A stretch of 8,390 nt of DNA from Candidatus Rifleibacteriota bacterium (GTDB lineage Bacteria > Riflebacteria > Ozemobacteria > Ozemobacterales > Ozemobacteraceae): positions 1-8,390 of the forward strand of contig JAKQKW010000496.1 in NCBI GenBank assembly GCA_029560455.1, given 5' to 3'. Position 1 is the stretch's first letter. Every line of letters starts with the position of its first letter. Made by a program: the position numbers and the translations under genes. Shown here one piece after another: positions 1 through 4,647 of this stretch. The notes under the pieces are model-generated. The model had not been told where the DNA came from. It saw only the letters and a list, made by a program, of their open reading frames with translations, and made no database searches.

Positions 1-717
1 AAGCGATTCGCTGCCACGCACGTATTCGAGAACGCCGTCTTTGCGCGCCAGCTGTTCTTTTTCGTCGTGCAGCAGCGGAATGATATCGGCACCGATGGTC
101 TTGCGGCCCCAGCAGATCTTGTTGAGCGCATACTTCATTTCAGCGCCGGTAAAGCCTTTGAGCGAAATTACCGCCTGATTTATCTGTTCAGGGGTCAGCT
201 CGATCTGGGCGCCACGGCGTGCGGCAGCCTGCAGGTGCTCGTCGATGATCGCGGCGATTTCGCCTGCTTCCGGGAGCTGGTAACTGATCAGCAGAATATC
301 CTTGCGCAGGTCGACTGGTATGATAAAGTCTGAACCGGTGAGCAGCAGAAAGCGGTTCTGGCCACGAAAGGAATAGTGAATATTCTTGATGCGCCGTCTG
401 ATTTCGCTGTCGGCAAAGAGGCCGGTGACATCTTTAAAAACAAAAAAACCCGGTTTATCAACGGCCTGAATTTTGTCGAGTGCTTCAATGGCACTCAGTT
501 TTTCTGAGGTACGGCTGGCGGCATCGCACAGACCTGCCTGAAAATCCCAGGTCTGGAAAACACCACGCCCCTGAAAAGCGCTGTTGAAAAAATTGTTCAA
601 CGTCGAGAGGGTAGCGTCTTCTTCCCAGGTTTCGATGGCAATGACCGGGTAGCCGCCGGCGAGCGCGTCACGCAATGCCTTGAGGGCATTCTGACGCGCA
701 GGAACAGGAGATGTCAT
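1..717 (-). CDS. Ycf46-like AAA ATPase, N-terminal part (3' end outside window)
   Basis: The frame is open from the ATG at 717 down to base 1, giving 239 residues with no stop, so the gene continues beyond the left edge. The visible part resembles the N-terminal region of Ycf46-type AAA proteins. A YPVIAIETWEED segment (residues 23-34) and a PGFFVFKDV strand (89-97) are followed by the degenerate ATPase-like stretch RFLLLTGSDFIIP (122-134). An LTPEQI-type helical lid follows (174-179), and then RKDGVLEY (225-232), which in this family precedes the real AAA module. Walker A, Walker B and the arginine finger would lie outside the window, so ATPase activity cannot be judged here. The start overlaps the stop of the upstream small gene (ATGA), implying translational coupling. 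The biochemical role of bacterial Ycf46-like proteins is poorly defined; in cyanobacteria they have been linked to photosynthetic CO2 utilisation, as I recall it. Family assignment is from remembered motif order, not a search. A different AAA family with a similar N-terminal domain is the main alternative. Confidence 0.8.
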   Translation of the reverse strand, partial: MTSPVPARQNALKALRDALAGGYPVIAIETWEEDATLSTLNNFFNSAFQGRGVFQTWDFQAGLCDAASRTSEKLSAIEALDKIQAVDKPGFFVFKDVTGLFADSEIRRRIKNIHYSFRGQNRFLLLTGSDFIIPVDLRKDILLISYQLPEAGEIAAIIDEHLQAAARRGAQIELTPEQINQAVISLKGFTGAEMKYALNKICWGRKTIGADIIPLLHDEKEQLARKDGVLEYVRGSESL

Positions 718-920
718 GGATTAACCGAGTTGACCAGCTGTTCGATAGTCGAATTGAAAATCGTGCTTTCGCTTTCCTGCAGACTGTTCCAGAATTCTTT
801 GTAGAGCTGGATTTCGAACAGGTCGCAATGACCGACGGCATTACTGGCAAAGTGCTTGTCTAAATTAGTATTGTGAGTAATGCTGGCGGATTCGCACAGG
901 CAGAGGTCGAGTTCATCCAT
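714..920 (-). CDS. Small unknown protein (68 aa) coupled to the AAA ATPase
   Basis: The product is 68 residues, starting MDELDLCLCE and ending QLVNSVNP, with no family I recognise. It has no signal peptide or membrane segment, is mildly acidic, and has cysteines at 7, 9 and 32. The second half (about residues 33-66) looks like two amphipathic helices. Codon use (CTG, CTC, GAA, CAG rich) matches the neighbouring genes, which argues for a real gene. The stop overlaps the AAA gene start in an ATGA. I chose the ATG at 920 because an AAAGGA ribosome site (933-938) lies 11 nt upstream. The in-frame ATG at 932 would give 72 residues, but the same AAAGGA directly abuts it, too close to serve. A promoter at 960-987 would start transcription about 33 nt upstream. 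A role as partner or regulator of the AAA protein is inferred only from the operon. Confidence 0.72.
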   Translation of the reverse strand: MDELDLCLCESASITHNTNLDKHFASNAVGHCDLFEIQLYKEFWNSLQESESTIFNSTIEQLVNSVNP

Positions 921-959
921 ATTTTGCCACATCCTTTAAGAAGTAACGGTCTTAATCAG

Positions 960-987
960 ATTATAAACCAAATTCGTTTTTCATCAA
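960..987 (-). promoter_or_regulatory. Sigma-70-type promoter for the small protein/AAA operon
   Basis: On the minus strand a TTGATG -35 box (982-987) and a perfect TATAAT -10 box (960-965) are separated by 16 nt. The predicted transcript start is near 953, about 33 nt before the chosen ATG at 920, which leaves room for the AAAGGA ribosome site. Position, spacing and a consensus -10 make this a good match; it has not been tested. Confidence 0.65.
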
Positions 988-993
988 GAGAAA

Positions 994-1016
994 TTGCAAA
1001 AAATGCAGTTTTGCAA
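994..1016. promoter_or_regulatory. Candidate operator: perfect 8-bp inverted repeat
   Basis: TTGCAAAA (994-1001) and its exact reverse complement TTTTGCAA (1009-1016) flank a 7-nt spacer. The right arm contains the -35 box of the cysE promoter, and the left arm lies just upstream of the -35 box of the divergent promoter. The 15-bp centre-to-centre spacing is a plausible size for a dimeric helix-turn-helix regulator. No regulator gene is in the window and I do not recognise the half-site. The arms are AT-rich, so chance is possible. Confidence 0.4.
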
Positions 1017-1038
1017 CCGGGCCGTTTTCGATTATATT
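1011..1038 (+). promoter_or_regulatory. Sigma-70-type promoter for cysE
   Basis: A TTGCAA -35 box (1011-1016) and a TATATT -10 box (1033-1038) are separated by 16 nt. The predicted start near 1045 would leave only about 13 nt before the ATG, placing the AGGAG ribosome site (1046-1050) at the very 5' end of the message. That short leader is unusual and lowers confidence. The -35 box lies inside the inverted repeat at 994-1016, so a protein bound there would be expected to block it. Confidence 0.5.
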
Positions 1039-1057
1039 CTTTTCCAGGAGAACGAAT

Positions 1058-1993
1058 ATGCGAAAAAACCGCCTGAACCATGCAGCCCGTAAAATCATTC
1101 AGTCAATCAGCGAAGAGGCAAAAGAAGTTCAACATTTCGACAGCAGCCCCCTTCCTGATAAAGAGATACTATACCGTGTTATCAGCGATATTTTTACCTT
1201 GCTGTTTCCGGGTTATTTTGGCCACTCAGAAATGTCGTTCGACTCGATCGAAATGCGCATCGGCTACCGCGTCGCCCGTGTCTATGAAGAGCTCAAACCG
1301 CAGGTGCACCGCGAACTGATTCATGGCTGTCAGAAAGCCAGCACTTCCTGCGGGCAGTGCGAAAGGGCCGCCGAACAGCTGGTTTTCGAATTTCTTGAAT
1401 ACGTTCCGCAATTGCGCGAAATGCTGAACCTCGACGTTAAGGCCGCTTTCAAGAACGACCCGGCTGCCGTCGACTTCGACGAGATCATTTTCAGTTACCC
1501 CGGCCTCGAAGCTGTTGCCGTTCACCGGGTGGCACATTTCTTCTACATGCATGGCCTGCGACTGATTCCGCGTATCATGTCTGAATGGGCGCATTCACGC
1601 ACCGGCGTCGATATTCACCCCGGCGCCACCATCGGCAAAAGCTTCTTCATCGATCATGGCACTGGTGTGGTAATCGGCGAGACCACAATAATCGGCGATG
1701 ACGTCACTCTTTATCAGGGCGTTACCCTCGGAGCCCTCAATTTTCCACGTGACAAGCAGGGCAAGGTCATTCGCAATGCCCGCCGCCACCCGACTATCTG
1801 CGACGGCGTCGTTATCTATGCCGGCGCCACCATTCTTGGCGGCGAAACGGTTATCGGCAGAAATTCGGTGGTTGGTGGCAATGTCTGGTTGACCGAATCG
1901 GTGCCGGCTGACACCAGAGTCGTGATCGACAACACCGGCCTGAAGATCAGCAGTCGAAAACCCGCGGCATCTGGCCAGGCTCAGGAAAAATAA
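1058..1993 (+). CDS. cysE: Serine O-acetyltransferase, long EpsC-like form
   Basis: This cytoplasmic enzyme transfers acetyl from acetyl-CoA to L-serine, giving O-acetylserine, the precursor for cysteine synthesis. The 311 residues comprise an all-helical N-terminal region (about 1-180) and a left-handed beta-helix of hexapeptide repeats (about 183-285). The expected catalytic pair is present: Asp185 in VDIHP and His200 in DHGTG, 15 residues apart as in E. coli CysE (Asp143/His158). The acetyl-CoA-side motifs VVIGETT and QGVTLGA follow, then RRHPTI (242-247). The loop before RRHPTI is longer than in E. coli, and the NVWLTESVP segment (275-283) is typical of the long class found in Bacteroidetes and deltaproteobacteria. 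The tail ends QAQEK and lacks the terminal isoleucine that docks into O-acetylserine sulfhydrylase. A cysteine cluster (91, 98, 101) sits in the helical region. The start is set by AGGAG 7 nt upstream of the ATG. No cysK neighbour is present. Confidence 0.93.
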   Translation: MRKNRLNHAARKIIQSISEEAKEVQHFDSSPLPDKEILYRVISDIFTLLFPGYFGHSEMSFDSIEMRIGYRVARVYEELKPQVHRELIHGCQKASTSCGQCERAAEQLVFEFLEYVPQLREMLNLDVKAAFKNDPAAVDFDEIIFSYPGLEAVAVHRVAHFFYMHGLRLIPRIMSEWAHSRTGVDIHPGATIGKSFFIDHGTGVVIGETTIIGDDVTLYQGVTLGALNFPRDKQGKVIRNARRHPTICDGVVIYAGATILGGETVIGRNSVVGGNVWLTESVPADTRVVIDNTGLKISSRKPAASGQAQEK

Positions 1994-2010
1994 AAGCGCT
2001 TTGCGTTTTT
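1992..2010 (+). terminator. Small intrinsic terminator after cysE
   Basis: AAAAGCGC (1992-1999) can pair with GCGTTTTT (2003-2010) across a TTT loop, giving an 8-bp stem with one G-U pair whose 3' arm is itself a T run. It overlaps the cysE stop codon. The stem is short with only three G-C pairs, so termination may be partial. Confidence 0.45.
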
Positions 2011-2084
2011 CAGGTTTGCTATAAACAAAACCATGAAGTCTCCCGATTAGATAGCCAAATTAAGGCTGACTGGACGGGAAATTT

Positions 2085-2429
2085 ATGAAATCTGCAGACC
2101 ACTTCTGGAAAAGGGCCAGCCGGCCCGGTATGCTGGCATTGTGCGTGCTGTCGGCCGTGTTTGCTGTCGGTTGCCGGCAGAACCCATCTGAAGAACCTAA
2201 ATACTATGCCAGGGAACTCGAACAGATGCGCCGCGAAGAAATGCGCGCTGCCGCTGCGAAGTCTGAACAGACTCTGAAAGATGGCTATCCATGGCGCGGA
2301 AAAACCAAAAATGACCCCTGTCTGCCATGCCGTATCAAAACCAGCGAAAAAGAAATCACGACTGAGATAAAATATCTGCACGAAACAATTCACGGCAGGA
2401 AGAAAACCCGCCTGAAATTCAGAGACTGA
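2085..2429 (+). CDS. Putative small lipoprotein with a CxxC motif
   Basis: I do not recognise a family. The 114-residue product starts with a basic region (KR at 9-10, R13) and a hydrophobic stretch (about 16-29) that ends in AVGC, a plausible lipobox with Cys30 as the lipidated residue. This would give a mature protein of about 85 residues. The mature part has a charged helix (about 38-62, rich in E, R, M and A) likely to form a coiled coil, then CLPC at 79-82, and a strongly basic tail (HGRKKTRLKFRD). The ATG at 2085 has GGGA five bases upstream (2076-2079); an in-frame ATG at 2130 would leave no basic n-region. The 74 nt between the cysE terminator and this gene hold a TATAAA (2020-2025) but no convincing -35 box. 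The next gene begins 1 nt after the stop, so the two are probably co-translated and may act together at the envelope. Confidence 0.75.
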   Translation: MKSADHFWKRASRPGMLALCVLSAVFAVGCRQNPSEEPKYYARELEQMRREEMRAAAAKSEQTLKDGYPWRGKTKNDPCLPCRIKTSEKEITTEIKYLHETIHGRKKTRLKFRD

Positions 2430-2430
2430 A

Positions 2431-4647
2431 ATGTTAAAAAATCGCGAAAAACGCGCGTTCTGGCTGTTTATCATCTGGGTTGCGGCATTGCCCCTGATGT
2501 TTCAGTCAGACCTGTCGGCTCAGAATGATGAAGATCTTATCATCGACAATGAAGTTGTCGAAGAGCCGGCCAATGCATCTGAGCCCGCTTCAGGCCCGGT
2601 CGACCCTGCCGTGGGTGAGGCTTCTCAGACAGAACCATTGCCCGACGCAGCCGGGGGAGGGGGAGCCCCGGCCGAAGGCGGTGAACCTGCAGCTGATGGT
2701 GGCGGAGAAGTTGTCGTCGATAACGGTGGTGCTGGTGCGGATGGCGGCGAAGAGCCCGCTGAAGGCGAAAATCCTGCCGACATGCCGGCTCTCAGCGCCG
2801 ACCCGAATGTGCTTCTCGGCAAAGTTAACGGCCTTTCAAAAGCCGGCAAGCATAAAGAAGTCGTTGCTGAACTGCAGGAATTCGAAGATGCGGTGGTCGA
2901 GTCGAATGAACTGCTTGCCATTTACGTCGAAGCGTTGATCAAAATCGATAAACCTGACTGGAACACGGTAAATCGCGTTGCCAGAGTTCTTGGTTCAAAA
3001 GATAACAGCAGTTCGCTTGCCAACTACGCTCAGGGCCTTTACTGGCAGAATGCCAAAAAGCCTGATAACAGCAAGGCAGCCATGTATTTTGGCAAGGCAA
3101 AAGCCGCTAAAAAGCCATACCCCGGCGCATCGACCGCATATTACATTGCCCTCGTAAAAAGTTACTGGATCATTCTTCTCGGCGTCGTTGCCCTGCCCGT
3201 GATCGTGGTCGTGCAGAAAAAAAAGAAGCAGAAAGCTGCTCTGGCGGCATTGGCTGAAACGCCTGCAGCTGAAGGTTCAGAAACTGCTAATCCTGGTGAC
3301 GATCCGGCTGCAAAACTGCAGGAATTACTGCAGACTCCTGACTCTGCAACAAAGCCGGCAGACGCAGGTCCTGCTGTCCCGGCAGCGTCAGAAAGCAAGG
3401 CTGCTGCCGCTGAAAAACCGGCAAAGCCAGACCCGAAAACCGAGGGCGCGGCGGGTGCTCCGCAGGCTGCTAACGGCACTGCCGCAGCTAAAGAGGCCGG
3501 CAGTGCGCCAACCACCAGAAAAGTTGTCAAGGTGGTTCGCAAGGTTAAGGCAGCCAAGCCCAAAGATGCCGACGAAGTGGTTGAAGAAGTCATCGAAGAA
3601 GAACCGCCGGCAAAACCTTTTGTGCCTTACAGACCCGGTCAGTCTTCTGCTCAGACTCCTTCGGCAGGTGCTCCGGTCAGCGCTCCGCCCACAGCTGATT
3701 ACGGTACCATCACTGCCAAAAGACAGGCCGAAATAGAAAAGATCAGAGAGATGACCAGGCCCGAACGCCGCCCTTCAGTTCAGGCCGACGCGGAACTTGA
3801 CGCTCTCTGGAGTAATCTCAGCCGCAAGGCTCTGGCTGGCCGCATCGGTCCGCATGCCCGGCGCCAGGATGCAATCAGCGCTGCCCGCAGCAGTTCGCCT
3901 TCTTCTATGTCTGTTTTGGGGCAGAAAGAGAGCGACATAGATTTCAACACCTCAGATTTAACCATTGACCTTTCTGACGAAGCTTTGCGCGAAGACCTGA
4001 TCGGCAAGCTCAAGATGCTCTGTATTTCAGATGGCGAGCTCAGAGAGCTTTTTACAATGAAGAATGCTGCCCATATTCCGCATCTGATTGAATACATTCT
4101 CACTAAGCCGGAGCCTCTCAGACTTGCTTTTGTCGCCAGAGAAATTGGTCATTATGGTGATGCGGCGGTAATCGACACACTTGCGAGTCTGCTTTATCAC
4201 CAGGACGAGAGGGTAGCTCTGGCTGCAATTCAGGGCCTGGAAAATTCGAAAAAGCCGGCCGCAGTTCTTCATCTGTGCCCGTTTTTGCGTTCAGAAATTC
4301 CGTTGCTGGCACAGGCGGCCCGCACCGCCCTGTCTAATTTCGGGGCGGTCAAAATTCTGCAGGCCTTCAAAAATCTGCCCGACCATTCTGATGAAAAGAT
4401 CAGAGAAGCCGGGGTTTTCGTGCTTTCACGCGTGAAAGGCAATGCGGTCGAAGAGCTGTTGAAGAAAATGCTGCATGACGATTCGCTCGAAGTCAGAACC
4501 AGAGTAATTCTGGCAATGTCTTATCAGAAAAACCCGGTTTATATAGATGCTCTGCGTGAATTTTTCAGAATTGCCGCCGAATCTGACAAGGCAATGGCAC
4601 GCAAGGCAATCGTTTACCTGCAGGGGTTCGTCGAACGGCAGAAGTAA
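2431..4647 (+). CDS. Membrane protein: extracytoplasmic helical domain, one TM helix, cytoplasmic HEAT-like repeats
   Basis: This 738-residue protein is of unknown function. Order of parts: a basic n-region and hydrophobic segment (about 9-24) ending in LSAQ, consistent with a signal peptide cut near 30; an acidic Gly/Pro/Ala/Glu low-complexity stretch (about 33-122); an alpha-helical, TPR-like region (about 125-240); one transmembrane helix (about 245-262) followed at once by KKKKQK (263-268), a strong stop-transfer signal; a long Ala/Pro/Lys/Glu linker (about 270-425) with a basic RKVVKVVRKVK patch and an acidic EEVIEEE patch; and five or six HEAT-like helix pairs of about 30 residues (about 548-735). 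Topology follows the positive-inside rule: N-terminal part outside, HEAT repeats in the cytoplasm. HEAT repeats usually bind proteins, so a scaffold linking envelope and cytoplasm is a fair inference. The gene starts 1 nt after the lipoprotein stop with no clear ribosome site of its own, suggesting coupling. Its stop abuts the convergent gene's stop. Confidence 0.82.
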   Translation: MLKNREKRAFWLFIIWVAALPLMFQSDLSAQNDEDLIIDNEVVEEPANASEPASGPVDPAVGEASQTEPLPDAAGGGGAPAEGGEPAADGGGEVVVDNGGAGADGGEEPAEGENPADMPALSADPNVLLGKVNGLSKAGKHKEVVAELQEFEDAVVESNELLAIYVEALIKIDKPDWNTVNRVARVLGSKDNSSSLANYAQGLYWQNAKKPDNSKAAMYFGKAKAAKKPYPGASTAYYIALVKSYWIILLGVVALPVIVVVQKKKKQKAALAALAETPAAEGSETANPGDDPAAKLQELLQTPDSATKPADAGPAVPAASESKAAAAEKPAKPDPKTEGAAGAPQAANGTAAAKEAGSAPTTRKVVKVVRKVKAAKPKDADEVVEEVIEEEPPAKPFVPYRPGQSSAQTPSAGAPVSAPPTADYGTITAKRQAEIEKIREMTRPERRPSVQADAELDALWSNLSRKALAGRIGPHARRQDAISAARSSSPSSMSVLGQKESDIDFNTSDLTIDLSDEALREDLIGKLKMLCISDGELRELFTMKNAAHIPHLIEYILTKPEPLRLAFVAREIGHYGDAAVIDTLASLLYHQDERVALAAIQGLENSKKPAAVLHLCPFLRSEIPLLAQAARTALSNFGAVKILQAFKNLPDHSDEKIREAGVFVLSRVKGNAVEELLKKMLHDDSLEVRTRVILAMSYQKNPVYIDALREFFRIAAESDKAMARKAIVYLQGFVERQK
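2650..2672 (+). repeat. Strong GC hairpin inside the Gly-rich coding stretch
   Basis: GCCGGGG (2650-2656) and CCCCGGC (2666-2672) form a perfect 7-bp all-G/C stem around a purine loop. It lies in codons for the AAGGGGAPA segment of the HEAT membrane protein. It may simply reflect Gly and Pro codons; an effect on translation speed is possible but unproven. Confidence 0.3.
3219..3240 (+). other. Candidate frameshift or slippage site: A AAA AAG plus hairpin
   Basis: A run of eight A (3217-3224) followed by G encodes the lysines just after the membrane helix. It is phased as A AAA AAG, the same slippery heptamer used in E. coli dnaX. A small perfect hairpin, AGCAG (3227-3231) with CTGCT (3236-3240) around a 4-nt loop, follows 1 nt downstream. 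A -1 shift would reach a TGA at 3255-3257 after about ten residues, giving a product with only the outer domain and membrane helix. The spacer is shorter than usual for a stimulatory hairpin and no upstream internal ribosome site is evident, so this may be just a run of lysine codons. Confidence 0.25.

Noticed and set aside
67..333. An 88-codon plus-strand open frame
   Set aside because: It is antisense to the Ycf46-like gene, whose reverse-strand frame is open without a stop from 717 to 1 and has family motifs.
873..1076. A 67-codon plus-strand open frame crossing into cysE
   Set aside because: It crosses both promoters and the cysE ribosome site and lies antisense to the small protein gene, which has better start signals and codon use.
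2019..2474. A 151-codon minus-strand open frame rich in Phe
   Set aside because: Its many Phe codons mirror the Lys/Glu codons (AAA, GAA) of the lipoprotein gene on the plus strand. The plus strand has a signal peptide, a lipobox and tight operon spacing.
2651..2671. G-quadruplex in the GGGGGAGGGGG stretch
   Set aside because: Only two long G runs are adjacent on the strand; a standard intramolecular quadruplex needs four. The CCCCGG arm makes a simple hairpin more likely.
3162..3593. A 143-codon minus-strand open frame rich in Ala, Ser and Gly
   Set aside because: It is the mirror of the Ala/Pro-rich linker of the HEAT membrane protein; low-complexity GC-rich coding sequence commonly leaves the other strand open.
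3296..3736. A plus-strand frame inside the HEAT gene (+1 frame, rich in Arg, Gln and Leu)
   Set aside because: It would need a +1 shift, whereas the A-run favours -1, and it shows no domain or start signal.
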